64,000 bases of DNA from Shewanella mesophila (GTDB lineage Bacteria; Pseudomonadota; Gammaproteobacteria; Enterobacterales; Shewanellaceae): the NCBI RefSeq assembly GCF_019457515.1, contig NZ_CP080421.1, positions 2,666,001-2,730,000 on the forward strand, read 5' to 3'. Both the position numbers and the translations under genes were made by a program. Shown here piece by piece: positions 53,743 to 63,560 of this stretch (positions within the stretch are counted from its first letter, which is position 1; the number at the start of each line of letters is the position of its first letter). The notes below the pieces were generated by a model. The model saw only the letters and a program-made list of their open reading frames with translations. It was not told the DNA's origin and searched no databases.

Positions 53743-55090
53743 CCACTACGATATCATTATTGTCGATGATGAACCTTTGATTGGCTCGGCACTGGTGCAA
53801 CTATTTGAGCTAGAATCGTATTGTGCGATGTCAATCACAGACCCCAGATTGTTAACCAATGCTCTGCCAGAAAACTGGCCTGGGATCATAATATCCGATG
53901 TTAACATGCCCAATATTGACGGCTTAAAGTTAATGCGAATCCTACAATCTCAAGACAAAGATATCCCCGTCATATTACTAACAGGTCATGGTGATATAGC
54001 CATGGCAGTTCAAGCCGTTAAGCAAGGCGCCTATGACTTTATTGAAAAGCCATTTAATAACGAACATATGCTCGATATTGCTAAACGCGCGTTGGAAAAA
54101 CGTAGTCTCACTTTAGAAAATCGTAGCCTTAAACGGGAACTTGAATCACAAAGTACCCCGGGGCCTCGCATATTAGGTCACAGTGCAGGCATAAAGCAGA
54201 TGCGCCACATCATACATCAAGTGATCGATATGCCAGCGGATGTATTAATTGAAGGCGAAACCGGTACAGGAAAAGAACTCGTGGCTCGCTACCTTCACGA
54301 CCACAGCCCTCGAAGTGAAGCCAATTTTGTGGCCATTAACTGCGGTGCTATCCCTGAGACCATTATCGAAAGCGAACTTTTTGGCGCAGAATCGGGGGCG
54401 TTTACCGGTGCAGACAAGACCCGCATCGGTAAATTTGAATATGCGAATGGCGGCACACTTTTTCTCGATGAAATTGAGAGCACCCCCATGTCGCTCCAGG
54501 TTAAGTTACTGCGCGTGTTAGAAGACAGAAAAGTGGAGCGTTTAGGCTCCAATAAGAGTATTGAACTCGATATTCGCATTATTGCCGCCACTAAGGTCGA
54601 CCTAAAATCATTATGTGATACCGGTGAATTCCGCCAAGATCTACTCTATCGCCTAAATCTGGTGACCGTGCCTATTCCTGCCCTACGCGAGCGACGTGAA
54701 GATATTGGCCTGTTGTTTTTGCATTTCGCTCGTGTGGCTTCAGCCCGTTATCATAAGGCGTTGATCCCATTAAGTACGGAGCATACAGCTCAGCTTGTGT
54801 CCCATGATTGGCCTGGTAACGTTAGAGAGTTAAGAAACCTAGCCGAGCGCTATGTTCTGCTTGGCGCCGATGCCGCTTTTGCCACATCTATGGGTCAAAA
54901 CAACCAACTTAATACCAATATGTCACTGCAACAACGAGTGGAGTTTTTTGAACGCTTACTCATAGAAGAAGCGCTAAGCGTAAATAAAGGCAGTATCAAG
55001 CTCACCATGGAACAACTCGAACTGCCCAGAAAGACCTTATATGACAAGATGCAGAAGTTTGGCCTAAACCGAAAAACCTTTATCCAATAA
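53723..55090 (+). CDS. dctD: Sigma-54 dependent response regulator DctD
   Basis: 455 residues from the ATG at 53723, with GGA upstream, overlapping dctB by 20 bp. Receiver domain starting IIIVDDEPLIG with phosphoacceptor in IIISDVNMPNIDG, then an AAA+ domain with Walker A GETGTGKE and the sigma-54 contact loop GAFTGA, then a Fis-type HTH (LELPRKTLYDKMQKFGL). It activates the dctPQM promoter. All functional motifs are intact. Confidence 0.95.
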   Translation: MLNLENNHYDIIIVDDEPLIGSALVQLFELESYCAMSITDPRLLTNALPENWPGIIISDVNMPNIDGLKLMRILQSQDKDIPVILLTGHGDIAMAVQAVKQGAYDFIEKPFNNEHMLDIAKRALEKRSLTLENRSLKRELESQSTPGPRILGHSAGIKQMRHIIHQVIDMPADVLIEGETGTGKELVARYLHDHSPRSEANFVAINCGAIPETIIESELFGAESGAFTGADKTRIGKFEYANGGTLFLDEIESTPMSLQVKLLRVLEDRKVERLGSNKSIELDIRIIAATKVDLKSLCDTGEFRQDLLYRLNLVTVPIPALRERREDIGLLFLHFARVASARYHKALIPLSTEHTAQLVSHDWPGNVRELRNLAERYVLLGADAAFATSMGQNNQLNTNMSLQQRVEFFERLLIEEALSVNKGSIKLTMEQLELPRKTLYDKMQKFGLNRKTFIQ

Positions 55091-55115
55091 GATCTTTTTA
55101 TCTAATAAGGTCCTT

Positions 55116-56333
55116 TTATTTTATAAGATCCATGGCGGAATCTGGCATGCGTCGTTTAGCGCGTGCCATTAATCCCACCAGCACAACTACGCCCGACAGC
55201 GCTAATAAGCTGCCCAGTACAACGCCGTTCCAGCCCCATTGCTGCCAAAAGGGTAACAAGTAGGGACCACCAACGGCAGCACCAAGATAGTAACTGCATA
55301 GATATAAGGCCGTAGCTTTGGCTCTATGCTGCTGTGCACGCTGGGCAACCCAAGCGTTACAAACACTATGGAAGGTAAAGAAGCCGAAACTTGATAAAAG
55401 AAATCCTCCGATGATGGTGGCACTCGTATCAAACAAGGTGACTAGGCTGCCGATACACATCATCAAACTAGAGATCACAAATAGTGGCTGACGTCCGACT
55501 CTATTGACCCACTTAGCCGAACGAAAAGACGCATAGGTGCCACTTAAGTAACAGAGAAAAATCAAGGTCACTTGAAAACGCCCCCAGTTAAAAGGCGCTT
55601 GCATAAGGTGAAGCTGAATATAACTGAACTGATTGACCATCACCATAAATGCCAAGGCACCAAGCAGATAGAGCTTAATCATGGTCTTATCACTCAGGTG
55701 TAACCAGAACCCTTTCAGATCATGACGTTCAAGACGCAGGGCGATCTCTCCTCGCTCAGCTCGGACTCTATCGCGATTCGGCAGTAACCGAACGGCAACC
55801 AGCACCAGAATGGCTGTAAGGCCGCACAGCAGTAACATAGATTGTTGCCAGTCAAGATACTGAGTCATTAATCCACCTAACAATCGCCCTGCAATCCCCC
55901 CTAAACTATTGGCGCCAATATAGATGGCTCCAGCCTTAAGCAATACAGACTGATCCAGCATATCCTTAAAATACGCCATCGCGATAGCAGGAACCGAGGC
56001 GAGTAATGCCCCTTGAAACAATCGAACCGCAATAAGCGTGCTGAAATCATTAACAAAAATGAGCAGAAGATCAACGACGACTAAGAGCGCAAGGCTCCAC
56101 AGCAAGGGGTTTCTACGGCCAATCTTGTCAGATAATGTGGCATAGAAGAGCAATGAAAATGCCATCGAAAAACTGGTCACCGACAGAAGTAAAGTCGCAT
56201 GGGCAGGGAGCACATCAAAGCTTGAAGCAATAAGAGGCAGCATCCCCTGAACTAAATAGAGATTGATATAAACAACGATGGAAGCCAAGGAAAGCCCCCA
56301 TATCAAACGCGTCTGTAATTGCTGGTCACTCAT
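55116..56333 (-). CDS. MFS transporter (YnfM-like)
   Basis: 405 residues from the ATG at 56333 (a GTG at 56342 is also in frame; no SD for either). Twelve membrane helices, motif A ATLSDKIGRRNPL between helices 2 and 3. The layout fits the DHA1 arabinose-efflux/YnfM-type group; substrate unknown. It diverges from a LysR regulator 223 bp away, the usual target pairing for LysR regulators. Confidence 0.9.
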   Translation of the reverse strand: MSDQQLQTRLIWGLSLASIVVYINLYLVQGMLPLIASSFDVLPAHATLLLSVTSFSMAFSLLFYATLSDKIGRRNPLLWSLALLVVVDLLLIFVNDFSTLIAVRLFQGALLASVPAIAMAYFKDMLDQSVLLKAGAIYIGANSLGGIAGRLLGGLMTQYLDWQQSMLLLCGLTAILVLVAVRLLPNRDRVRAERGEIALRLERHDLKGFWLHLSDKTMIKLYLLGALAFMVMVNQFSYIQLHLMQAPFNWGRFQVTLIFLCYLSGTYASFRSAKWVNRVGRQPLFVISSLMMCIGSLVTLFDTSATIIGGFLLSSFGFFTFHSVCNAWVAQRAQQHRAKATALYLCSYYLGAAVGGPYLLPFWQQWGWNGVVLGSLLALSGVVVLVGLMARAKRRMPDSAMDLIK

Positions 56334-56357
56334 CTGTAACACACTTATATTCCCTAC

Positions 56358-56382
56358 CGATACTAATAGGCTAGCATCGGCC
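56358..56382. promoter_or_regulatory. Inverted repeat in the LysR/MFS divergent region
   Basis: CCGAT, 15 bp, ATCGG (about 25 bp long in all): a dyad of the length LysR regulators often use. It lies just upstream of the MFS start. Confidence 0.35.
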
Positions 56383-56555
56383 TAAACATAACAAAAATAG
56401 ATTATTACTATCACATCCATACATTTTAATTATGGATAAATCGACTATTTGAGTTTATCGTTAGCACACAGGTTAGATGCCCTGTGATCAGGATAATCAT
56501 CAATCAGTATAGCCGCGCGATGTGGCATAAATGCAGGTTAAATAGGTAGAACGTC

Positions 56556-57446
56556 ATGGATATAAAGCAGCTCAAACATTTCGATGCCTTAGCCACTAAA
56601 GGCAGCTTTACCCTAGCAGCCAAGCAGCTCAACATAGCACAACCCGCATTAAGCCAGAGCATTAAGCGTTTAGAAACTGACTTAGGGGTAACTCTAATCA
56701 ACCGCAACCGGCATTACCGAGGTCAAGATGGCAGTCGTTTAACCCTCACTGCCGAAGGCGATGCCCTGCATCAACACGCAACCCTTATCATCAAGCAGGT
56801 CAAACAAGCCGAAGCCCATATAAAATCTATGGCCAACTTAACTAAGGGGGAAGTACGTATCGCAGTGCCCGGCATGCTCGGATCCTACTATCTGCCATCC
56901 CGGCTTATGGCTTTTCGTCACCATTATCCCGACTTAAAGTTATCATTATTTGAAGGGGGGACTCGCGATAGTCTACGCATGTTGCAAAACGAAGAGGTTG
57001 ATATTGCGATTATTACCAGCCAAGACTTACAAGCAAACTTTGACAGCCATCTGTTACTTCGCGAGCAGATGGTGGTGGCAGTGGGTGAAGATCATCCACT
57101 TGCCGAGCAGGCAAACGTGACCCTGACACAGTTTTTTGAACATGAACTGGTGATGTTCAAGACTGGTTACTTTCATCGAGAATGGATGTTATCCCAAGCA
57201 AAAACCTTAGGGCTCGAGGTGAACATTGCATTTGAAACCAATTTAATTAACTTAATTAAACAAGTTGTTTCTCAAGGATATGCGATAACTAGCGTACTCG
57301 AAATGGTGATTGAACAGCGCGATAGCATATTGGCACTGCCCTTCTCGCCTGCGGTATATTTGGATCTGCATATCGCTTGGAATAAGGAACGCCCCGTCGG
57401 CCTAGCTGACAGGGCGTTTGTCGACTTTCTGATGGCCAACCGCTAA
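56556..57446 (+). CDS. LysR family transcriptional regulator
   Basis: 296 residues with an N-terminal HTH (KQLKHFDALATKGSFTLAAKQLNIAQPALSQSIKRLE) and a periplasmic-binding-type effector domain. AGGTAGAACGTC precedes the ATG. It diverges from the MFS gene and likely controls it; the effector is unknown. A CCGAT/ATCGG inverted repeat at 56358-56382 in the shared region could be an operator. Confidence 0.92.
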   Translation: MDIKQLKHFDALATKGSFTLAAKQLNIAQPALSQSIKRLETDLGVTLINRNRHYRGQDGSRLTLTAEGDALHQHATLIIKQVKQAEAHIKSMANLTKGEVRIAVPGMLGSYYLPSRLMAFRHHYPDLKLSLFEGGTRDSLRMLQNEEVDIAIITSQDLQANFDSHLLLREQMVVAVGEDHPLAEQANVTLTQFFEHELVMFKTGYFHREWMLSQAKTLGLEVNIAFETNLINLIKQVVSQGYAITSVLEMVIEQRDSILALPFSPAVYLDLHIAWNKERPVGLADRAFVDFLMANR

Positions 57447-57472
57447 AGGGGCAAAACCATTAACGGTCTAAA

Positions 57473-58117
57473 TTAACTTGCATCTGCTTGCTGTTCGGGT
57501 GCCGCTTTGATGAAGGCTTCGAGTCGATTACAGTTCTCACCAACACGTATAATATTGGGATATGACGACAGGTCGACATTAAAACGATTAGCGTTATAAA
57601 TTTGTGGGATTAAACACAGATCGGCTAACGTCACATTATCGCCAAAACAATAAGTGCCAGAATATTTTGCGAGTTGCTTTTCTAATGCGGTAAATCCTTG
57701 CTCGATCCAATGCTGATACCACTCGGTTTTGGCCGTTTCATCTAACCCTAAAGGCCCACTAAGATATTGCAGTACTCTTAGATTATTTAATGGGTGAATC
57801 TCGCAAGCAACCGATAATGCCATCGCTCGCACCAATGCACGCTCTTTTGGTGTCGTCGGTAACATTTGATGCTGAGGGTATACCTCGTCTAAATATTCGA
57901 TAATCGCTAAAGATTGCGACAACACGAATTCATCGTCCCCTTCAACCAAGGTCGGCACCAGCTCTTGTGGATTCAGCGAAGCATATTGAGCAGTATGCTG
58001 CTCACCGCCATCTTTAACTAAATGTACCGACTGCAACTCGGCGTCCAGGCCTTTCAAATTAAGGGCGATACGAACACGATATGCGGCGCTTGAACGCCAA
58101 TAACCCAATAACTTCAT
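57473..58117 (-). CDS. maiA: Maleylacetoacetate isomerase
   Basis: 214 residues, a zeta-class glutathione transferase with the signature SSAAYRVRIALNLKG near the N-terminus (SSxxxRVRIAL). It converts maleylacetoacetate to fumarylacetoacetate in tyrosine/homogentisate breakdown, using glutathione. It lies 61 bp below fahA on the same strand, the usual order. The C-terminal domain is complete. Confidence 0.95.
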   Translation of the reverse strand: MKLLGYWRSSAAYRVRIALNLKGLDAELQSVHLVKDGGEQHTAQYASLNPQELVPTLVEGDDEFVLSQSLAIIEYLDEVYPQHQMLPTTPKERALVRAMALSVACEIHPLNNLRVLQYLSGPLGLDETAKTEWYQHWIEQGFTALEKQLAKYSGTYCFGDNVTLADLCLIPQIYNANRFNVDLSSYPNIIRVGENCNRLEAFIKAAPEQQADAS

Positions 58118-58178
58118 CTCTGCTCCTTACAAAAACGGGGCAACCAAAGGCGCCCCGAATTATCTTAAACCCATCTAT

Positions 58179-59165
58179 TTATGCTTTATATTCAACAACC
58201 TGCTGATCGATTGAACCAAAAATTGATTGTTCATTCTCATCAAGCATTTCGATGCGCACACGATCACCAAAATGCATAAACTCTGTCGAAGGCTTGCCAT
58301 CGGCAATGGTCTCTAACATACGGGTTTCGGCTAAACAGCTTGAACCTGCACTACGATCGTAATTAGAGATAGTACCAGAGCCAACAATAGCTCCTGCGCC
58401 AAGAGGACGAGTCATTGCAAAATGCGAGATCAACTGGCTAAAGTTAAACGTCATATCGACGCCACAATTAGGACGACCAAATAGCTCGCCATTTAGATGG
58501 GTGATCAGAGGCAGATGCACCTTTGAATCTTGCCACTTATCACCTAACTCATCGGGCGTCACCGCCACTGGAGAAAAGCTGCTTGATGGCTTAGCCTGGA
58601 AAAAGCCAAAGCCTTTTGCCAATTCCCCTGGGATCAGGTTTCTCAGCGACACATCATTGACTAGCATCAACAGTTTAATATGCTTAGCGGCCGATGCCGT
58701 ATCAATCCCCATTGGCACGTCATCGGTAATAACCGCCACTTCTGACTCAAAATCGATCCCCCATGCTTCACTAGCAAGTTCGATATCGGCTTTAGGGGCA
58801 ATAAAACTGTCAGAGCCACCTTGATAAACCAAAGGATCGGTCCAGAAGGTCTCTGGCATTTCGGCGCCGCGAGCCTTACGCACTAACTCGACGTGATTAA
58901 CATAAGCACTGCCATCGGCCCACTGATAAGCACGTGGCAATGGCGATAAGCACTTAGCTTCATCAAAATCGACACAGTTATCGAGTTGACCTGCATTTAA
59001 TGCTTCATAAAGCTCTTGCAGTTGTGGTTGGAGCAGGTCCCATGCATCAATAAGTTGTTGCATAGTATTTGCAATTGCAGGTATCGCAACCGCCTTGGTC
59101 AAATCTTTACTCACAAGCATTAGCTGACCATCGCGACGGCCATTGTTATAACTTGCTAACTTCAT
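58179..59165 (-). CDS. fahA: Fumarylacetoacetate hydrolase family protein
   Basis: 328 residues. The FAH domain is recognised from AWGIDFESEVAVITDDVPMG (metal-binding Glu pattern), LVNDVSLRNLIPGELAKGFGFFQAKP and GSGTISNYDR. It cleaves fumarylacetoacetate to fumarate and acetoacetate, the last step of tyrosine breakdown. It is shorter than the mammalian type (about 420), but this size is common in bacteria. Together with maiA it forms an operon under a CRP-like site and a TyrR-type box. Confidence 0.9.
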   Translation of the reverse strand: MKLASYNNGRRDGQLMLVSKDLTKAVAIPAIANTMQQLIDAWDLLQPQLQELYEALNAGQLDNCVDFDEAKCLSPLPRAYQWADGSAYVNHVELVRKARGAEMPETFWTDPLVYQGGSDSFIAPKADIELASEAWGIDFESEVAVITDDVPMGIDTASAAKHIKLLMLVNDVSLRNLIPGELAKGFGFFQAKPSSSFSPVAVTPDELGDKWQDSKVHLPLITHLNGELFGRPNCGVDMTFNFSQLISHFAMTRPLGAGAIVGSGTISNYDRSAGSSCLAETRMLETIADGKPSTEFMHFGDRVRIEMLDENEQSIFGSIDQQVVEYKA

Positions 59166-59274
59166 ACCTACTCCTATCGAATTCTTATTCTGCGGCGCCA
59201 GCCGCCTTTAACGGCCATGCGCCCAATAATCACTTTGGCATAGAAATACCCTATGCGCGCCAAGATAGAAATAG

Positions 59275-59290
59275 CGTGACCTAAATCACA
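59275..59290 (-). promoter_or_regulatory. CRP-like site upstream of fahA-maiA
   Basis: CGTGACCTAAATCACA matches 13 of 16 positions of TGTGATCTAGATCACA (GTGA-N6-TCAC). It lies 110 bp before the fahA start. Confidence 0.55.
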
Positions 59291-59313
59291 CTCCCTCTAT
59301 CACAGCCTTTTTT

Positions 59314-59331
59314 TGTAAACAAATCATGACA
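59314..59331. promoter_or_regulatory. Candidate TyrR box, fahA side
   Basis: TGTAAA-N6-ATGACA, compared with the TyrR consensus TGTAAA-N6-TTTACA: one perfect half-site and four of six in the other. Lies between fahA and tyrR. Confidence 0.5.
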
Positions 59332-59409
59332 ACGAGTGAAACCTATTCAAGTTAGCGCCTCCCCTACCCAATACCTAGGGGAAAACAGCGCCGAACTGGA
59401 AATAAGCTT

Positions 59410-60954
59410 TTACATCCCTTTTTGTTTACTGATCTTGTACTCTCTGAGCTTATTGGCGATCGCCGTATGGGAAACCCCCAACTTTTTCGCTAACTGACGA
59501 GTACTTGGGTACGCGGGATACAAACGGCGTAATAAACTGGCCTCGAACTGTTTCATCGCTTGATCTAAGCTGCCCTCAAACTGATGATCAAAGTAACCAA
59601 ATCCTTCCGCATAAGAGGGTAATTTTAGCTGTTCTACGGTTAACTCAGCCGAGCCATCCCACATAGAGACCGCTCTAAAAATCGCATTCTTCAACTGACG
59701 AACGTTTCCAGGCCACGCGTAACCAAGCAGATGTTCACGACAAGGCGCAGAGATCCGCCGGATCGGGATAGAAAGCTGCTGGCTGTAGTGTTCTAAAAAC
59801 ATCTCGGTTAAGGGGATCACATCGACTTTGCGATCTCGCAAGCTCGGCATATGGAAACTGAGCACATGAATACGATAATAGAGATCTTCGCGAAACTCGC
59901 CCGTTTGGCACAGTTCAGCAAGGTTCTTTTGCGTCGAGCAAATAATACGGATATCCGAGCGCACTTCGACATCGCCGCCGACACGCCTGAAGGTACCATC
60001 TTGCAATAAGCGCAATAATTTGACTTGGGCAGCTTTCGACATTTCGGCAATTTCATCTAAAAAGACGGTCCCGCCCTTGGCCTCTTCAAAGAAACCACGC
60101 TTAACCACTTCGCCGCCGCTGACATAACCGAACAGCTCCTCTTCGGCAGCACTGTCGGGCATAGCTGCACAGTTAATCGCGATAAAAGGATGTTCTCGGC
60201 GCATGCTGGCATCATGACATGCTCGCGCCATCAGCTCTTTACCTGTCCCCGTTTCACCAGTTATCAATAACGGCGCGTCAAGCTGCGCCATGCGTCTAGC
60301 CTGAACCAATACCTCTTTCATCTTATCGCTAACGGCAAGCACACTCTCAAAGCCGGTTGTCTGATTCTGCAGCGCGTTAAACTGCTTGCCGACTCTGGCG
60401 GGAGATTTAAGGGATACCACCGCACCCGCTAAAATACTCTTGTCATTCTCATCGGGTAAATAAATTGGCAGCATCTCGGCCAGATACTCACTTTGACCAA
60501 TACTGACTCGTGTTGCTTGAGCAAGCACCAACGACTCGCTTAACCAACGAGAGAAGTTAAATCCTTGTACCCAATGGTTAAGTGGTTCATCTAAGACCTC
60601 ATGCTCGCCCATACCTAAGGTCATAATGGCCGATTCGTTGATAATACGAATACGTCCCTTAACGTCGATAGAGAATACCGAGTCAGGCAGTGTTTTAAGC
60701 AGCGTCTTAAGTGCGTAGTGTTCTTGTTCAGACGGCATAAATGACACCGTCCTGACATCATTGACCCCCTCAACTTTTCGGATGAGTGGCAATAACTCAC
60801 TGAGGACATCAAAGTTCACCTCAGCAAATTGTAAATAGAGAAACCCTTGATTACTGGCATCGATGGCGAGTAGGTTAATACCGTAACCTTCGAGGATCAC
60901 CAGAATATCTTTTGCTAGACCCACACGGTCGATGCAACTTACTTCTAAGCGCAT
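59410..60954 (-). CDS. tyrR: Aromatic amino acid regulator TyrR
   Basis: 514 residues (E. coli TyrR 513). An N-terminal ACT domain (MRLEVSCIDRVGLAKDILVILE), a PAS domain, a central AAA+ domain (GETGTGKELMARACH) and a C-terminal HTH (STRQLAKKLGVSHTAIANKL). The AAA+ domain lacks the GAFTGA loop, with GYVSGG in its place, which matches TyrR as a sigma-70 regulator. Responds to Tyr/Phe/Trp and ATP. The flanking maiA/fahA and phhA/phhB genes are its probable targets in Shewanella-type organisms. Confidence 0.95.
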   Translation of the reverse strand: MRLEVSCIDRVGLAKDILVILEGYGINLLAIDASNQGFLYLQFAEVNFDVLSELLPLIRKVEGVNDVRTVSFMPSEQEHYALKTLLKTLPDSVFSIDVKGRIRIINESAIMTLGMGEHEVLDEPLNHWVQGFNFSRWLSESLVLAQATRVSIGQSEYLAEMLPIYLPDENDKSILAGAVVSLKSPARVGKQFNALQNQTTGFESVLAVSDKMKEVLVQARRMAQLDAPLLITGETGTGKELMARACHDASMRREHPFIAINCAAMPDSAAEEELFGYVSGGEVVKRGFFEEAKGGTVFLDEIAEMSKAAQVKLLRLLQDGTFRRVGGDVEVRSDIRIICSTQKNLAELCQTGEFREDLYYRIHVLSFHMPSLRDRKVDVIPLTEMFLEHYSQQLSIPIRRISAPCREHLLGYAWPGNVRQLKNAIFRAVSMWDGSAELTVEQLKLPSYAEGFGYFDHQFEGSLDQAMKQFEASLLRRLYPAYPSTRQLAKKLGVSHTAIANKLREYKISKQKGM

Positions 60955-61178
60955 ACTATTATCGTCCCTTTTTTATTCTAAACTGCATTATTTTTTGGGA
61001 ATATCCATTGCAACCCTATGGAACTCATCAAACTGAGTTCATATACGGCGCCGATAAAACGCCTATACGTTAGAGCCTAATCTGAATTGTGGCAAGAGTT
61101 GTTTACAGCGGAGTGTGGTTTTAACAGGAATGACAGCGTCATAAATATCTTATGGCGCTGATTTATATTAATTTTATA

Positions 61179-61517
61179 CTAATCGAGTAACTGGTCAGTC
61201 TTGGCAGCCATAATGAAGTCGTTACGATGAAGTCCCTTGATTGAGTGCGACCACCAAGTCACAGTCACTTTACCCCATTCGGTTAAAATGCCTGGATGAT
61301 GAAACTCTTCCTCAGCAAGCTCGGCTAACTTATTGGTAAACACCATCGCTAACTTGAAGTTTTTAAACTTATAAACGCGCTCTAATTGCATAATTCCATC
61401 ACGCACTTCAACGCCCCAATCCGGGATCATGCGTATCAGTTCAGCCAATTCGGTATCTGTCACTTTAGGGGCATCAGCCTGGCAGGCTTCACATTTCATT
61501 TCAGCTAGTTGAGTCAT
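61179..61517 (-). CDS. phhB: Pterin-4a-carbinolamine dehydratase PhhB
   Basis: 112 residues, full length for the family. The dehydratase motif [30 protein letters not shown] carries the catalytic His-His. It dehydrates the 4a-hydroxypterin made by PhhA so the cofactor can be recycled. 29 bp below phhA on the same strand: a phhA-phhB operon. Confidence 0.95.
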   Translation of the reverse strand: MTQLAEMKCEACQADAPKVTDTELAELIRMIPDWGVEVRDGIMQLERVYKFKNFKLAMVFTNKLAELAEEEFHHPGILTEWGKVTVTWWSHSIKGLHRNDFIMAAKTDQLLD

Positions 61518-61546
61518 ACTTTGTCCTTTTTTTGATTCTTTTTGGG

Positions 61547-62344
61547 TTAGCTAGCCTTGGATTTTGGCTCGAACATAGGCGGGTACAAACCAAGTTGGCG
61601 TGCTTTGTTTACCGCAGCCATTATATCCATCTTAACCACCTCATCTAGGTAATCAATTGAATCTATTGTGTAATACACTGGCTGCATAATATCTATTCGA
61701 TATGGTGTGCGTAGTATATCAACCAAGTCAAACGGTTTAACCAAAGGCTTATCACTCATGGCATAGAGGGTTTCCCCTGGAGAGCTTAAGATCCCACCGC
61801 CATAAATTTTAAGTTGGTTGTTACTCGAACGAATAAGGCCAAACTCGACAGTAAACCAGTAGAGTCTCGCCAGAAATACTCGCTCCTCTTTTGAGGCTGC
61901 TAGCCCTAGTTTGCCATATTGATGAGAAAATCGGGCAAAGGATTCATTGGTCAACAATGGACAATGCCCAAAAATCTCGTGAAAAATATCAGGCTCTTGC
62001 AGATAATCAAACTCCTCCTTGCTGCGAATAAAAGTCGCTACGGGGAACTCTTGATTAGCAAGCAATTGGAAAAACTTCTCAAACGAGATTAACGCTGGCA
62101 CAGCAGCAGTTTTCCAACCCGTCGAGTCACGCAAAACCTTGTCGATCTCGCTTAGCTGGGGAATGCGTTCCTTTGGCATAGCCAAATGATCTAACCCTTG
62201 CAAATACGCTTCACAGGCATATCGAGGGAGATTACCTTCCTGTCTGTTATAAAGAGCTTGCCAAATTTCATGCTCATTATCTGGATAAGCGATATAGCCA
62301 TTACTATCTGGCATTCTCGCCTCGTACCTAGTTTGTTTACTCAT
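61547..62344 (-). CDS. phhA: Phenylalanine 4-monooxygenase PhhA
   Basis: 265 residues, a typical bacterial PAH. Iron ligands are in [13 protein letters not shown] (His, His), with the Glu further on (WFTVEFGL). It converts Phe to Tyr with a reduced pterin and oxygen, feeding the homogentisate pathway whose last steps are maiA and fahA. A strong TyrR box lies about 110 bp upstream. Confidence 0.95.
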   Translation of the reverse strand: MSKQTRYEARMPDSNGYIAYPDNEHEIWQALYNRQEGNLPRYACEAYLQGLDHLAMPKERIPQLSEIDKVLRDSTGWKTAAVPALISFEKFFQLLANQEFPVATFIRSKEEFDYLQEPDIFHEIFGHCPLLTNESFARFSHQYGKLGLAASKEERVFLARLYWFTVEFGLIRSSNNQLKIYGGGILSSPGETLYAMSDKPLVKPFDLVDILRTPYRIDIMQPVYYTIDSIDYLDEVVKMDIMAAVNKARQLGLYPPMFEPKSKAS

Positions 62345-62449
62345 GATCGTTACAACACCATTGACTGCTTTCTACCTCCATATTTGACCAAACAGCTCAA
62401 TTTGTTAACAGGATCACACTTTATAGTTAGCCTCGAGCCACCTCAATTA

Positions 62450-62467
62450 TGTAACCCTAAATTTACA
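62450..62467. promoter_or_regulatory. TyrR box upstream of phhA
   Basis: TGTAAC-N6-TTTACA, 11 of 12 matches to the TyrR half-sites TGTAAA/TTTACA. Center is about 115 bp before the phhA start, in the divergent region with galU. Confidence 0.7.
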
Positions 62468-62539
62468 TTCTCATATCATGAAAAATTAAACCAAGTATTT
62501 TCAATAAGCTAACTTGTGTAACGAAATAAATGCATTCTG

Positions 62540-62551
62540 GGCAAATTTGCC
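62540..62551. promoter_or_regulatory. Perfect 12-bp palindrome before galU
   Basis: GGCAAATTTGCC lies about 90 bp before the galU start and some 200 bp before phhA. Its binding protein is not known to me. Confidence 0.4.
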
Positions 62552-62639
62552 AAAAATCACCGATTTTGTTTAGTTTAAAATGGCTTTTCAAAGGTTTTTT
62601 ATTAGAATAGGACTACTTCGCATCCACATTAGGAATAGG

Positions 62640-63560
62640 ATGAAACAGCATAAAGTGCGTAAAGCCGTGATCCCTGTTGCGGGTCTCGGTACCCGAATGC
62701 TTCCCGCGACAAAAGCGATCCCGAAAGAGATGTTACCCGTGGTCGATAAGCCTCTTATCCAATATGTGGTCAACGAGGCGATAGCGGCGGGTATTAAAGA
62801 GATAGTGCTCGTCACTCACGCCAGTAAAAACTCCATCGAAAACCATTTCGACTCCAGCTTCGAGCTCGAGGCACAACTAGAACGCCGGGTTAAGAGGCAG
62901 CTTTTAGATGAAGTGCAAGCCATCTGCCCTGCCGACGTGACAGTCATAAGTGTGCGTCAGTCCCAGGCTAAAGGCCTTGGTCATGCGATTTTATGTGCCC
63001 AAAAAGTCGTTGGAGATGAACCTTTTGCAGTACTGCTTCCCGATGTTATCGTCGACGAAGCGAGCTGCAATTTGCAAAGTGATAATCTTGCTGACATGGT
63101 TAAGTTATTCGATGATACCGAAATCGGCCAGATAATGGTCGAAGGCGTGCCTCATCACAGCGTCAACCAATATGGTATTGCCGATGTTAACGGCCACAAA
63201 CTCAAACCGGGTCAATCTGAAGCGATCTGTGCATTAGTCGAAAAACCCGCCATCGATGAAGCGCCCTCAAACCTTGCAGTCGTTGGTCGCTATATTCTTC
63301 CCCGCGAGATTTGGGCATTACTATCCAAAACCCCAGCTGGCGCTGGTGACGAGATCCAATTAACCGATGCGATTGCAATGCTTATGGACAAATTACCCGT
63401 CAATGCTTACTACATGAAGGGGAAAAGCCATGATTGCGGCAATAAACAAGGCTACATGCAGGCCAGCGTCGAGCACGCCCTACGTCATCCAGAAGTGGGA
63501 GCTGAATTTAAGCAATACCTAATAGAACTAATCAAAGATTTACAACAGGAAAACAGTTAA
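62640..63560 (+). CDS. galU: UTP-glucose-1-phosphate uridylyltransferase
   Basis: 306 residues from the ATG at 62640 (AGGA upstream; the frame opens 20 codons earlier). Nucleotidyltransferase signature [20 protein letters not shown] with the catalytic region, plus VEKP later. It makes UDP-glucose for LPS, capsule and trehalose synthesis. The stop overlaps the galE ATG as TAATG. Confidence 0.95.
   Translation: MKQHKVRKAVIPVAGLGTRMLPATKAIPKEMLPVVDKPLIQYVVNEAIAAGIKEIVLVTHASKNSIENHFDSSFELEAQLERRVKRQLLDEVQAICPADVTVISVRQSQAKGLGHAILCAQKVVGDEPFAVLLPDVIVDEASCNLQSDNLADMVKLFDDTEIGQIMVEGVPHHSVNQYGIADVNGHKLKPGQSEAICALVEKPAIDEAPSNLAVVGRYILPREIWALLSKTPAGAGDEIQLTDAIAMLMDKLPVNAYYMKGKSHDCGNKQGYMQASVEHALRHPEVGAEFKQYLIELIKDLQQENS

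Noticed and set aside
55087-55132. Short imperfect direct repeats (AATAAGATC/AATAAGGTCC) after dctD
   Set aside because: AT-rich and short; no function or hairpin could be assigned.
59410-60954. TyrR gene as a sigma-54 activator, because of the AAA+ domain
   Set aside because: The GAFTGA loop is missing, and the ACT/PAS/HTH layout is that of TyrR, a sigma-70 regulator.
62517-62534. Second TyrR box (TGTAAC-N6-AATGCA) before phhA/galU
   Set aside because: Only one half-site resembles the consensus; too weak to call.
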